Source of the DNA: Sulfurovum sp. UBA7648
Lineage (GTDB): Bacteria > Campylobacterota > Campylobacteria > Campylobacterales > Sulfurovaceae
Reading direction: 5' to 3'
DNA: 64,000 nt
Assembly (NCBI GenBank): GCA_002483605.1
Contig: DLIG01000019.1
Location: forward strand, 101,669 to 165,668
Positions 37,043 through 45,698 of the stretch are shown here, one piece after another (position 1 is the stretch's first letter; the number at the start of each line of letters is the position of its first letter). A program made the translations under genes and the position numbers. Under the pieces are notes generated by a model. That model worked only from the letters and a program-made list of their open reading frames with translations, was not told the origin of the DNA and did no database searches.

Positions 37043-37064
37043 AGAGCCTCATTTGTGAGGTTCT
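37043..37064 (+). terminator. Hairpin between uppP and the DEAD-box helicase
   Basis: AGAGCCTCA / TGAGGTTCT with loop TTTG (one G-T pair), followed by only a short AT-rich stretch. A weak terminator at best. Confidence 0.4.
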
Positions 37065-37099
37065 ATTAAGTTCAAAAAGATGAACTTGAAAGGTTATGA

Positions 37100-38482
37100 A
37101 TGAATTTTAATGAATTTAATTTTCACCCTGATATTGCAAAGGGTGTTCGAATAGCAGGTTTTAGTGAGCCAAGTCCCATTCAGGAGATGGCTATTCCTAT
37201 TATTGAGGACGGGAAAGATATGGTGGGGCAAGCCCATACCGGTACAGGCAAAACAGCAGCATTTGGTTTGCCAATTTTGGATAAGATCGCTAAAGGCAGC
37301 TGCGAGCGAGCTTTGATAATTACTCCAACCAGAGAGCTCGCTACTCAAGTTAGCGATGAGCTTTATCATCTTGGCCGTTTTGCAGGTATTCGCACATTGA
37401 CTGTTTATGGAGGAGTAGGATACGGTAGACAAATAGCTCTTATACATAAGGGTGTCCAAGTAGTAGTAGCAACTCCCGGGCGCTTGAAAGATCTATATAA
37501 AAAAGGCAAAATAGATACCTTCAATCCAGAGATCGTGGTTCTAGACGAAGCTGATGAAATGTTGGATATGGGTTTTTTGGATGATATCAAAGAGATATTT
37601 GAATATATCCCGCAAAACAGACAAACACTTTTATTTTCTGCCACCATGCCCGAACCTATAAAAGATTTGGCAGAAAATATACTATATCGTCCTGAATTTA
37701 TTTCAGTTGTTAACGAAGCCGAGACTGTAAACAGCATAATTGAACAGCGGTATTATGTGATAGAAGAAAACCAAAGAGATGAGGCTATAGTCAAATTGCT
37801 TGAAACCGAAGATACTGAAAAATGTATCATATTTTGCAGGATGAAAAGAGAAGTAGATAGATTAAGCGAACATCTTGAGGCCCTTGGTTTTAGCGTCAAA
37901 GGGTTGCACGGCGATTTGGAGCAAGACGAGAGGGATTCTGTCATCAAAGCATATAGAAGAGGCGAGGTTAAGATCCTTATAGCAACCGATGTAGCAGCAA
38001 GAGGATTGGATGTTAAAGGCGTAAGCCATGTGTTTAATTATCATATTCCTTTTGATCCTCAAAGCTATGTACATAGAATAGGCCGCACCGGAAGGGCGGG
38101 CAAAAGCGGTCAAGCTATTACACTTGTATCAACCGAAGAATTCAAAGAGTTGCAACGTATACAAAAAGAAGTAGGTGCAGATATGAGGTTAGCGACTATT
38201 GAAAATAGTTATGCCTTGCAAGATGAAGATTATAAAGCTATTATGTCCAATATCTCTTCGATAAATATTACCGTAGAAGCTAAAAAAATGTTGGAATCCT
38301 GTATGTTGGATGATAAAGATTTGGTTTTGGAGAAACTTTTGAGTTATTATCTTTCAAGAGAATCCGGTGGTTTTGGTGGAAATATTGGTTTTGATGAATC
38401 GGAAGTAAAAGACTTGATGGCAAGCTATAATATTGAGCAAAATGCTACAAATAAGCAAAATCGTCGTAAAAAAAGAAGATAA
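37100..38482 (+). CDS. DEAD-box ATP-dependent RNA helicase
   Basis: 460 residues with the full superfamily 2 motif set: Q motif (FNEFNFHPDI..PSPIQEMAI), I AHTGTGKTAAF, Ia PTRELATQ, Ib TPGRL, II LDEADEML, III FSATMP, IV IIFCRMK, V ATDVAARGLD and VI HRIGRTGRAG. A short C-terminal extension ends in a basic tail (NKQNRRKKRR) that would bind RNA. It likely unwinds rRNA or mRNA during ribosome assembly or cold adaptation, as for DeaD/RhlE/CshA relatives; the exact ortholog is unclear. AAAGG is placed before ATG 37100. Confidence 0.92.
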   Translation: MNFNEFNFHPDIAKGVRIAGFSEPSPIQEMAIPIIEDGKDMVGQAHTGTGKTAAFGLPILDKIAKGSCERALIITPTRELATQVSDELYHLGRFAGIRTLTVYGGVGYGRQIALIHKGVQVVVATPGRLKDLYKKGKIDTFNPEIVVLDEADEMLDMGFLDDIKEIFEYIPQNRQTLLFSATMPEPIKDLAENILYRPEFISVVNEAETVNSIIEQRYYVIEENQRDEAIVKLLETEDTEKCIIFCRMKREVDRLSEHLEALGFSVKGLHGDLEQDERDSVIKAYRRGEVKILIATDVAARGLDVKGVSHVFNYHIPFDPQSYVHRIGRTGRAGKSGQAITLVSTEEFKELQRIQKEVGADMRLATIENSYALQDEDYKAIMSNISSINITVEAKKMLESCMLDDKDLVLEKLLSYYLSRESGGFGGNIGFDESEVKDLMASYNIEQNATNKQNRRKKRR

Positions 38483-38531
38483 ATTTTTTTTTTAACTTAG
38501 GAGTAAGTAAAAGTAGTTTACAATCTCACAC

Positions 38532-38590
38532 CAAAATATCAACTGAGATATTTTGAAACATAATACTAAAAATACTTGTATTTTTAGTAT
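38532..38590 (+). terminator. Tandem hairpins between the helicase and carboxylase genes
   Basis: Two perfect stem-loops stand back to back: CAAAATATC / GATATTTTG (loop AACTGA), then a 13-bp ATACTAAAAATAC / GTATTTTTAGTAT (loop TT). Both are AT-rich. The second is followed by A-rich, not T-rich, DNA on the plus strand, so on that strand it may not terminate. Confidence 0.45.
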
Positions 38591-38619
38591 AAAAAAAGAA
38601 AAGTCAAAGGTACCGTTAG

Positions 38620-40407
38620 ATGGCTAAAAAATATATTGATATTATGGATACTACTTTCAGAGACGGATTTCAATCCGTTTTTGGAGGTCGTGTACTCATG
38701 GAGGATTTTCTTCCGGCTGTAGAAGCTGCAAAAAAGGCTGGCATTAATCATTTCGAATTTGGTGGGGGAGCTAGATTTCAGTCTCTTTTCTTCTATTTGA
38801 GAGAAAATGCATTTGATATGATGGATAAATTTAGAGAAATAGTTGGTCCAAAAGCAAATTTACAAATACTTTCTCGCGGTATAAATACTGTTATGCTTGA
38901 TACTGGCAGCAGAGAAATGATAGATTTGTTTGCTAAAATGTTTGCCAAACATGGCACTTCAACAGTAAGAAATTTTGATGCACTAAACGATGTCAATAAT
39001 CTTATATATAGCGCTGAATGTATCAAAAAATACAACATGAATCATGAAGTAGTAGTTACAATGATGGATCTTCCTCCGGGATGTGTTGGTGCTCATGATG
39101 TAGCTTTTTATGAAAAGACATTACGAAATATACTAGATAGCGGTATAAGTTTTGACAGTGTTTGTTTTAAAGATGCCAGCGGCACATCAAATCCGCATAA
39201 AGTTTTTGAAACTATAGCTATGGCAAGAAAACTTTTGGGCGAAGGCGTACATCTTAGACTTCATACACATGAAACAGCAGGTGTGAGCGTAGCGTCATAT
39301 CTTGCTGCTCTAGAAGCAGGTGTTAACGGTATAGACCTTGCTGCTGCTCCAGTTAGCGGCGGAACCAGCCAGCCGGATATTCTTACAATGATACATGCTA
39401 CAAAAGGTTCAGATTATAATCTAGGTGATTTGGACGTTGTAAAAATATTAAAATATGAAGAAACTCTAAGAGATTGTTTAAAAGAGTATATGATACCGCC
39501 TGAAGCTACTCAGGTGTCTCCTATTATTCCTTTCTCTCCTATGCCGGGAGGCGCTTTGACTGCCAATACGCAAATGATGAGAGATGCGGGAAATCTTGAT
39601 AAGTTTGATGAAGTAATACTTGCTATGAAAGAGGTAGTTGAAAGAGGCGGATATGGTACTTCTGTAACTCCTGTTAGCCAATTCTATTGGCAACAAGCTT
39701 ATGCAAATGTTATGTTTGGGCCATGGAAACAAATTGCCCCTGGATATGGTCGTATGGTACTAGGATATTTCGGCAAAACTCCTGTTCCTGCAGACAGTGA
39801 GATCATTAAACTTGCCAGTGAGCAACTTAAACTTGAGCCAACAACCCAAAATCCTTTGGATATAGCAGATCAAGATGAAACCAAATCGATAGCATATTGG
39901 ACAAATGTGCTTAACGAAGAGGGTTTAAAAACAACAGATGAAAATATATTTATAGCAGCATCGTGTGATAAAAAAGGAATCGCATTTCTTAAAGGCGAAG
40001 GACCATTAATGGTCAGAAAAGGCAAATATACAACTACACAAGGAGGAGACATGAGCGGCAACTATACGGTAATGGTTGATGGTAAAAAATATAGCGTACA
40101 AGTAGCAGAGGGTGATGCTGATATTCAGATCAAAGAAGTAACAAAAGAGAGCAGTGCTGCTCCAGCAGTAAGCACAGGCGGTAATGCAGCAGGAAGTGTT
40201 AAGATAAATTCTCAAACACCCGGTAATGTATGGCAAATTTTAGTTAAGGTCGGAGATAGCGTAACTGAAGGTCAAAAAATAATGATACTTGAGGCCATGA
40301 AAATGGAAATCGATATTTTTGCCCCAAAAGACGGTGTGATCGCTTCTATAGATGTCGCATTGAATGATGCAGTTCAAGATGGCCAACTTTTGGCTTCTTT
40401 GGAATAG
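38620..40407 (+). CDS. Biotin-carrying carboxyltransferase subunit (pyruvate carboxylase subunit B / OadA-like)
   Basis: 595 residues. An N-terminal HMGL-like carboxyltransferase barrel (DIMDTTFRDGFQS, the metal-binding and catalytic face; MMDLPPGC; LHTHETAGV) is followed by a conserved carboxylase domain, a linker (~515-530), and a C-terminal biotinyl domain whose biotin Lys lies in EAMKMEI (~561). No membrane OadB/OadG partner is nearby, so it is probably the soluble carboxyltransferase half of a two-subunit carboxylase. The biotin carboxylase at 62 kb is the natural partner. Pyruvate to oxaloacetate is the first guess, with 2-oxoglutarate carboxylase the alternative. Confidence 0.85.
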   Translation: MAKKYIDIMDTTFRDGFQSVFGGRVLMEDFLPAVEAAKKAGINHFEFGGGARFQSLFFYLRENAFDMMDKFREIVGPKANLQILSRGINTVMLDTGSREMIDLFAKMFAKHGTSTVRNFDALNDVNNLIYSAECIKKYNMNHEVVVTMMDLPPGCVGAHDVAFYEKTLRNILDSGISFDSVCFKDASGTSNPHKVFETIAMARKLLGEGVHLRLHTHETAGVSVASYLAALEAGVNGIDLAAAPVSGGTSQPDILTMIHATKGSDYNLGDLDVVKILKYEETLRDCLKEYMIPPEATQVSPIIPFSPMPGGALTANTQMMRDAGNLDKFDEVILAMKEVVERGGYGTSVTPVSQFYWQQAYANVMFGPWKQIAPGYGRMVLGYFGKTPVPADSEIIKLASEQLKLEPTTQNPLDIADQDETKSIAYWTNVLNEEGLKTTDENIFIAASCDKKGIAFLKGEGPLMVRKGKYTTTQGGDMSGNYTVMVDGKKYSVQVAEGDADIQIKEVTKESSAAPAVSTGGNAAGSVKINSQTPGNVWQILVKVGDSVTEGQKIMILEAMKMEIDIFAPKDGVIASIDVALNDAVQDGQLLASLE

Positions 40408-40441
40408 TAAAATATTTCACAGTCGTATTGAAATAGAGTTT

Positions 40442-40477
40442 GAAGTAAAAGATATTTTTTAACTTTTACTTCTTTTT
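40442..40477 (+). terminator. Rho-independent terminator after the carboxyltransferase gene
   Basis: Perfect 10-bp stem GAAGTAAAAG / CTTTTACTTC, 11-nt loop, then TTTTT. Confidence 0.75.
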
Positions 40478-40499
40478 GATTTTTTATAAAGAGGAAAAC

Positions 40500-42089
40500 A
40501 TGGACACCAAGTTACCCAAGGGACTTGAAAAATTAGGGCTAAAAGATATTCAAAATGTCTATTATAATTTAGATTATGATATATTGCAAACACATGAAGT
40601 AAATCAATTGGAATGCAAACTTTCTGACAATGGTACTGCTATGTGTGATACAGGTATTTTTACAGGCAGAAGCCCCAAAGACAAATATTTTGTCAAACAA
40701 CCGCCATCAGAGTATGAAATTGCATGGGGTGATGTCAATAAGCCAATCAAAAAAGAGATTTACGAGGAATTGCTCGAGCTTAGCAAGGAACAGCTATCCA
40801 ATAAATCAATTTATGTAATGGATGTGTATGCTGGGGCAAGTCTTCAGAGTCGTAAAAAAATTAGATTTGTCTCAGAAGTAGCATGGCAAGCACATTTTGT
40901 AAAGAACATGTTTATTCGTCCCACGGAAGCTGAATTAGAAGATTTTGAGCCTGACTTTGTTGTGTTGAATGCTTGTAAAACCGTCAACGAAAAATATAAA
41001 GACCATGGATTGAATTCTGATGTTTTTGTGATATTTAATATAGAAGATAATATGTCTATAATCGGCGGTACTTGGTATGGCGGTGAGATGAAAAAGGGCA
41101 TATTTTCTATGATGAATTATTGGCTTCCTTTGGAAGGCAAATTGCCTATGCATTGTTCTGCAAATGTAGGCAAAGATGGTGATGTGTGTCTATTTTTTGG
41201 ACTTTCGGGTACAGGTAAAACAACATTATCCACAGATCCCAATCGTGCATTGATCGGCGACGATGAGCACGGATGGGACGAGAATGGTGTGTTTAATTTT
41301 GAGGGCGGATGTTATGCAAAAGTCATCAATCTAGACCCGTCAAGCGAACCTGAGATATATGCAGCGATACGCAAAAATGCTCTTTTGGAAAATGTAGTCT
41401 GCGACAATAGCGGTATCATTGATTATGCTGATGACAGCAAAACAGAAAATACCAGAGTTTCATATCCTATTGAGCATATAGATAATTATCAAGAAAATCT
41501 CCAAGCAGGGCATCCAAAAAATATAATCTTTTTAACTGCTGATGCGTTTGGAGTATTGCCTCCTGTTAGCAAGCTTACTAAAGAACAAGCAATGTATTAT
41601 TTTTTAAGCGGCTACACTGCAAAAGTGGCAGGAACGGAACTTGGCATAAAAGAGCCTGTCGCTACATTTTCAGCATGTTTTGGTGAGGCATTTTTGCCGC
41701 TTCATCCCACTAGATATGCCAAGCTCCTCGGTGAGAAAATCGATGCACATGGCGTAAATGTCTATCTTTTGAATACCGGTTGGACAGGTGGATCATACGG
41801 CGTAGGCAAAAGAATGAGCATTAAAAATACAAGAGCTTGTATTGATGCTATTTTGAGCGGTAATATTTTAAAAGCAGAATTTGATTCATTGGATATTTTC
41901 AATCTTGCTATACCAAAAGAATTGCCTGGAGTAGACACTGCTGTGTTAAATCCGCGCAACACATGGGACAATAAAGAAGAATATGATGCAATGCTGCACA
42001 AGCTGGCTGTTATGTTTACTGAAAATTTCCATCGATATGATGATAACGGCAATGAATTTGATTATGCCTCTGCAGGTCCAAAACTGTAA
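40500..42089 (+). CDS. pckA: Phosphoenolpyruvate carboxykinase (ATP)
   Basis: Interconverts oxaloacetate + ATP and PEP + CO2. 529 residues. Motifs: FTGRSPKDKYFV (substrate), the kinase-1a P-loop GLSGTGKTTLS (~240), LIGDDEHGWD (metal), and NTGWTGGSYGVGKRM. ATG 40500 is preferred because GAGGA lies 5 bp upstream; an in-frame ATG at 40476 would put the terminator tail in the coding region. A bidirectional-looking terminator follows. It probably sets C3/C4 flux with the carboxylase upstream. Confidence 0.96.
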   Translation: MDTKLPKGLEKLGLKDIQNVYYNLDYDILQTHEVNQLECKLSDNGTAMCDTGIFTGRSPKDKYFVKQPPSEYEIAWGDVNKPIKKEIYEELLELSKEQLSNKSIYVMDVYAGASLQSRKKIRFVSEVAWQAHFVKNMFIRPTEAELEDFEPDFVVLNACKTVNEKYKDHGLNSDVFVIFNIEDNMSIIGGTWYGGEMKKGIFSMMNYWLPLEGKLPMHCSANVGKDGDVCLFFGLSGTGKTTLSTDPNRALIGDDEHGWDENGVFNFEGGCYAKVINLDPSSEPEIYAAIRKNALLENVVCDNSGIIDYADDSKTENTRVSYPIEHIDNYQENLQAGHPKNIIFLTADAFGVLPPVSKLTKEQAMYYFLSGYTAKVAGTELGIKEPVATFSACFGEAFLPLHPTRYAKLLGEKIDAHGVNVYLLNTGWTGGSYGVGKRMSIKNTRACIDAILSGNILKAEFDSLDIFNLAIPKELPGVDTAVLNPRNTWDNKEEYDAMLHKLAVMFTENFHRYDDNGNEFDYASAGPKL

Positions 42090-42100
42090 AAATATTTTTT

Positions 42101-42141
42101 ATACAACAGCTACTTGGTGACTGTTGTATGTATTCTTTTTT
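42101..42141. terminator. Terminator between pckA and the convergent membrane protein gene
   Basis: Perfect 9-bp stem ATACAACAG / CTGTTGTAT, 11-nt loop, with a T-run on the plus side (TTTTTT at 42136-42141) and an A-run on the other side. It could serve both convergent genes. Confidence 0.75.
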
Positions 42142-42153
42142 AATCCCTCTTTG

Positions 42154-42906
42154 TTAGATATGTTTTATGAATTCAGATATGTGATATTGTTGTTGCATTT
42201 TTTCCATTTTGCTGCTCATCATTTCCGGATGCGAGATAAAATTATATCCTTTAAATAGGGTCCATGCGCCGTAAAGCATTATCATTATAGCTCCAATTTT
42301 TGTCATAGTTGTTCTCCAGCCACCCTTTTGAAGCAGTTTTGCCAATGATCCTAAAAATAAAAGAGCCGGCATTGTCCCTAGTCCAAAAATAAACATTACC
42401 ATTGCTCCATAGAGCGGACTGGCCGTACTGGCAGCTACAATAGCAAATGCATACACCGGCCCGCACGGTATAAGGCCGTTAAGAACTCCCAACATGTAAA
42501 AACTAGATGGTGTTTTGCTGGCAAGCAATGCTTTAAAAGATTTTTGAAACCATCCTTGCTTTGATATGGATAAACTAGAAGAATTTAGAAATTTGCCCCC
42601 TCCTATTATAGAAAATCCTGCCAGTATCATAAGTATTCCGGTTGCAACGAACAGTATCCCCTTCGTTGTCATTGTAAATGCAAAAGTTTTCCCAAGCAGC
42701 CCAAATGCTGCACCCATGACGGTATATGTCGTAACTCTGCCAAAATTATATGCCAAGTGAGAAAAGCCCTCTTTTGCCCAAGATGTTTTTTCATCTATTT
42801 TTGCAGTACTGTATGCTATAACTATTCCTCCGCACATACCTATACAATGTCCAAATCCTATCATGAATGCAGTACCTAGAATAGCAAATAACTCAATATA
42901 ATTCAT
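42154..42906 (-). CDS. DsbD/TauE-SafE-like polytopic membrane protein
   Basis: 250 residues with about six TM helices and a signature GHCIGMCGG near residue 20. This type is annotated as sulfite exporter TauE/SafE, UreH-like or DsbD_2 and is often linked to metal handling or cytochrome oxidase assembly. Other helix segments are GLIPCGPVYAFAIVAA (Pro-Cys-Gly-Pro in a TM) and LFLGSLAKLLQ. The C-terminal ~30 residues are cytoplasmic and Met/Lys/Gln-rich. It is divergent from a two-component/cytochrome locus and shares with it the repeat region at 42954-42991. Exact substrate is unknown. Confidence 0.78.
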   Translation of the reverse strand: MNYIELFAILGTAFMIGFGHCIGMCGGIVIAYSTAKIDEKTSWAKEGFSHLAYNFGRVTTYTVMGAAFGLLGKTFAFTMTTKGILFVATGILMILAGFSIIGGGKFLNSSSLSISKQGWFQKSFKALLASKTPSSFYMLGVLNGLIPCGPVYAFAIVAASTASPLYGAMVMFIFGLGTMPALLFLGSLAKLLQKGGWRTTMTKIGAIMIMLYGAWTLFKGYNFISHPEMMSSKMEKMQQQYHISEFIKHI

Positions 42907-42953
42907 ATAACTTAACCTTTGTATAGTTTTAATAAGAAACTATAATGGTTTAT

Positions 42954-42991
42954 TGTTAAAATGGTGTTAAAATTGTTAAATGAATGTTAAA
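42954..42991. promoter_or_regulatory. Four phased TGTTAAA direct repeats: putative OmpR-type regulator binding site
   Basis: Perfect TGTTAAA heptamers start at 42954, 42965, 42974 and 42985, spaced 11, 9 and 11 bp with AT-rich gaps. Direct heptamers at 11 bp are the design of PhoB/OmpR-family boxes. The block lies between the divergent starts of a membrane protein gene (42906) and an OmpR-family regulator (43082), so autoregulation is plausible. Confidence 0.55.
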
Positions 42992-43047
42992 ATATTATAT
43001 TAAAGTACAAAAATGGTATATAAAATAAGATATTATTTTAAATACGT

Positions 43048-43053
43048 TATAAT
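43048..43053 (+). promoter_or_regulatory. Likely promoter -10 box for the two-component operon
   Basis: TATAAT 28 bp before the response regulator ATG, and 56 bp downstream of the last TGTTAAA repeat. Confidence 0.5.
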
Positions 43054-43081
43054 AAATCGTAAATTGTGCAAGTAGGTTGGA

Positions 43082-43768
43082 ATGGATAAAACGCGTAAGA
43101 TTAGAATATTGCTTCTAGAAGATGATAGTAATTTAAATGATACTATTACTGAATTTTTAGAATCAAAAGGTTATTTTGTAGATAGTGCTTTTGATGGACT
43201 TGAAGCACAAGATAAGCTCTATGAAACCAGGTATGATCTATTGCTTTTAGATGTGAATGTACCAAATGTAAATGGTTTTAAGCTGTTAAAAGAAGCTAGA
43301 GAAAACAACGTGGTAGCTCCGGCAATTTTTATTACATCACTCGATAGCGTAGATGATCTGGAAAAAGGTTTTAACAGCGGGTGCGATGATTACATAAGAA
43401 AGCCATTTGAGCTAAAAGAACTTTTAATACGCATAGAAACACTTTTAAGAAGAGAATTTTATCATGAAGTAAAATCTACAGTGTATATTGCAAAGGATAT
43501 CGAATACAATATTGATAATAATGATCTGATCATTAGAGGCGAGCATATGTCTTTGGGCAACAAGGAAGCAAAACTATTGAAGTTATTCATGCAAAATGTC
43601 GGTGAAATTTTATCCCACGAAAGAATTTATGAATATTTGTGGGATTACGATGAAGAGCCAAGCGACACTGCCCTTAGGACTTATATAAAAAATATTAGAA
43701 AAATTATCGGGAAGGATTGCATTGCTAGTATCAAAAAGCAAGGGTACAAATTCGTTACTTGCGAGTGA
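43082..43768 (+). CDS. OmpR-family response regulator
   Basis: 228 residues. Receiver domain (~8-120) with the acidic pocket LLEDD (Asp14/15) and the phospho-acceptor Asp57 in LLLLDVNVPN. ITSLDS and the switch Lys in YIRKPFE complete it. The C-terminal winged-helix DNA-binding domain (~140-225) shows LSHERIYEYLWDYDE and the recognition-helix region ALRTYIKNIRKIIG, ending IKKQGYKF. The sensor kinase gene starts inside its 3' end. It is probably activated by that kinase and may bind the TGTTAAA repeats upstream. Confidence 0.92.
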   Translation: MDKTRKIRILLLEDDSNLNDTITEFLESKGYFVDSAFDGLEAQDKLYETRYDLLLLDVNVPNVNGFKLLKEARENNVVAPAIFITSLDSVDDLEKGFNSGCDDYIRKPFELKELLIRIETLLRREFYHEVKSTVYIAKDIEYNIDNNDLIIRGEHMSLGNKEAKLLKLFMQNVGEILSHERIYEYLWDYDEEPSDTALRTYIKNIRKIIGKDCIASIKKQGYKFVTCE

Positions 43769-44912
43769 AAAAAAATCTTTATATAGATTTTTAACGCTTT
43801 ATGTTTTGATGATGATGAGCATTATTGTATTGATCGCACTTTTTTATTATCAAAATCAAGAAAAAATGATGTTTTTGAGCAAAAGGGATATGCTATCCGA
43901 TTATGCATATGAACAAATTAAAAAATTAAAAATACTTCACAATACATTTCCTGCTGACAATGCCTATCCTAGAGACTCTAGATTTAAAAGCGGTATATAC
44001 GACCTAGAATATGTAAAGATATTTTCTCTTCTTGAGAGTGAAGATATCGATTTTACTAAAGATATGTATAGAACCAGCGACAACAAGATCCATTTTGTTA
44101 AAACATTGTTTGAATATTATCTAGGCGCTAAATATCTTTTTTTGGAAATCCCTGATGATGGAGATTGGAGAGAAGAGACATGGGAAAATATATTTATTTT
44201 TGGCGGATTGGCTATTGTTTTTTTTACCATAATAGGATTTTATATTGCAAATCTTTTTTTAAGTCCTATGAGGTCATCTTTGCTGCTTCTAGATAGATTT
44301 ATAAAAGATACTACTCACGAATTAAATACTCCGCTTAGCACGATTTTAGCAAATATTGAAATGATTGATACATCCTCTATAGGTGAAGACAATCAAAAGA
44401 AGATCAACCGTATAAACATAGCAGCCAAAACAGTTTCTCAATTATATCAAGACCTAACATATATTACACTAGAACAAGATATACACAAAAATGATGAAAA
44501 GGTCGAAACAAAAGCTTTGATAGAAAATCGTATAGAGTATTTTGACAGTTTAGCAAAATCAAAAGATATTACTTTTGTCCTTGATCTTAAAAAAAGCTAT
44601 ATTCATATTAATCGCCATAAGTGGACAAGAGTAATAGACAATATAATCTCAAATGCTATTAAATATAATAATAGAAAAGGCGTTATATATATAACTCTTA
44701 AAAAAAATACACTTACTATCAGCGACACGGGTATCGGTATTGAATTAACTAAAATACCGTTTGTTTTTGATAGATATATAAGGTTTAATCATAGCGAAGG
44801 CGGTTTTGGTATCGGACTTAATATTGTTAAAAAAATTATTGAAGAGTATGATATGAAAATAGAGATCAAATCCAAACCTAATGAAGGAACACAGGTGGTT
44901 ATAAGATGGTAA
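43722..44912 (+). CDS. Membrane sensor histidine kinase
   Basis: 396 residues. TM1 ~22-43 and TM2 ~156-180 flank a ~110-residue periplasmic sensor region. The cytoplasmic part has the phospho-acceptor His199 in DTTHELNTPL, N box NIISNAIKYNN, G1 DTGIGIE and G2 GGFGIGLNIV. There is no HAMP-like repeat of note. The TTG start overlaps the regulator gene by 47 bp. It is supported by GGGAAGGA 5 bp upstream and by the lack of any other start ahead of TM1. The stop overlaps the next gene by 7 bp. Signal unknown; the coupled cytochrome suggests redox or oxygen. Confidence 0.88.
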   Translation: MLVSKSKGTNSLLASEKKSLYRFLTLYVLMMMSIIVLIALFYYQNQEKMMFLSKRDMLSDYAYEQIKKLKILHNTFPADNAYPRDSRFKSGIYDLEYVKIFSLLESEDIDFTKDMYRTSDNKIHFVKTLFEYYLGAKYLFLEIPDDGDWREETWENIFIFGGLAIVFFTIIGFYIANLFLSPMRSSLLLLDRFIKDTTHELNTPLSTILANIEMIDTSSIGEDNQKKINRINIAAKTVSQLYQDLTYITLEQDIHKNDEKVETKALIENRIEYFDSLAKSKDITFVLDLKKSYIHINRHKWTRVIDNIISNAIKYNNRKGVIYITLKKNTLTISDTGIGIELTKIPFVFDRYIRFNHSEGGFGIGLNIVKKIIEEYDMKIEIKSKPNEGTQVVIRW

Positions 44913-45238
44913 GAATATTAGTATTTGTTTCTATTGTGCTATTTTCATCTCACGCAGATGATGCATATGAGCGAAATTGTATAAAATGCCATGAGGTCTT
45001 GCCTTTTTCTTTGCGAGAGATATTTATGCGATATCTTGCAGCATATGGCGGTGAAAATAACGTCAAAGTAGGGCTTAATCACTATTTTAAATATCCTGCA
45101 AAAGATATCTCTGTAATGTCGATCGCATTTTTAAATCATTACGGGATAGATCATCATTCAAAAATAAACGAGAAAGAGCTCAAACAGGCAATAGATATAT
45201 ATTGGCAAAAGCATAAAGTAATTGGACGATTAAAGTGA
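44906..45238 (+). CDS. Small exported c-type heme protein coupled to the sensor kinase
   Basis: 110 residues. An N-terminal signal peptide (VRILVFVSIVLFSSHADD) is followed at once by the heme motif CIKCH (Cys25, Cys28, His29). The rest (FSLREIFMRYLAAYGG, PAKDISVMSIAFLNHYGID) is not a standard class I cytochrome c; the Met in SVMSIAF could be an axial ligand. It overlaps the kinase gene by 7 bp, so the heme protein is made with the two-component system and may be part of sensing. This is inference from position only. Confidence 0.75.
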   Translation: MVRILVFVSIVLFSSHADDAYERNCIKCHEVLPFSLREIFMRYLAAYGGENNVKVGLNHYFKYPAKDISVMSIAFLNHYGIDHHSKINEKELKQAIDIYWQKHKVIGRLK

Positions 45239-45333
45239 TCTGTTGGCATATTTATCGGTATTGATTTTTTCACTATATTCTCACGATTGTTATGATACAA
45301 TGCGATTATCTAAAATACTAAAAGGATACAATA

Positions 45334-45654
45334 ATGAAAAAATTAACTACTCTTGCAGTTGCTGCATTATTAGGTTTGACTTTGGTTGCTACTACAGCTT
45401 CAGCTGATGCATCAAAAGGTCAAAAAATATTCGCTAAAAAGCTTAAAGCTCCATGTGGAATGACAGGTGCAAAATTTGCATCTAAACATACTCAAGACCA
45501 ATGGGAATCTATCAAAGGTGCAGGTAAATTCGGCGCAGAAGTGAAAAAAATATGTCCTAAAGCTGCTGCTGGTTATGATGAAAAATGGACCAATGATCTT
45601 TACGATTTTGCTTATGAGTTCGCTTCAGATTCAGGTAACGTACCAAGTTGCTAA
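45334..45654 (+). CDS. Exported cytochrome c-like protein without a CxxCH motif
   Basis: 106 residues with a signal peptide (KKLTTLAVAALLGLTLVATTASA). The layout GQKIFAKKLKAPCGMTG resembles the N-terminus of a class I cytochrome c, but CxxCH is absent: Cys41 is followed by GMTG. The other Cys are 74 and 106, the very last residue. The three Cys could form disulfides or bind a metal, but covalent heme of the usual type is not expected. AAAAGGA precedes the ATG. It is 45 bp ahead of a true cytochrome c gene. Databases may call it cytochrome c by similarity. Confidence 0.75.
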   Translation: MKKLTTLAVAALLGLTLVATTASADASKGQKIFAKKLKAPCGMTGAKFASKHTQDQWESIKGAGKFGAEVKKICPKAAAGYDEKWTNDLYDFAYEFASDSGNVPSC

Positions 45655-45662
45655 TTTCTTAC

Positions 45663-45682
45663 GAGATACCCACGGGTATCTC
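45663..45682 (+). terminator. Hairpin between the two cytochrome-like genes
   Basis: Perfect 8-bp stem GAGATACC / GGTATCTC with loop CACG, directly before the AAAAGG ribosome-binding site of the next gene. It could be a weak terminator or an RNA-stability element that sets relative expression. Confidence 0.4.
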
Positions 45683-45698
45683 TAAAAAGGTTTAATTT

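Noticed and set aside
42954..42991. CRISPR-like repeat array
   Set aside because: Units are only 7 bp with 2-4 bp between them, far too short; the phasing fits a regulator site.
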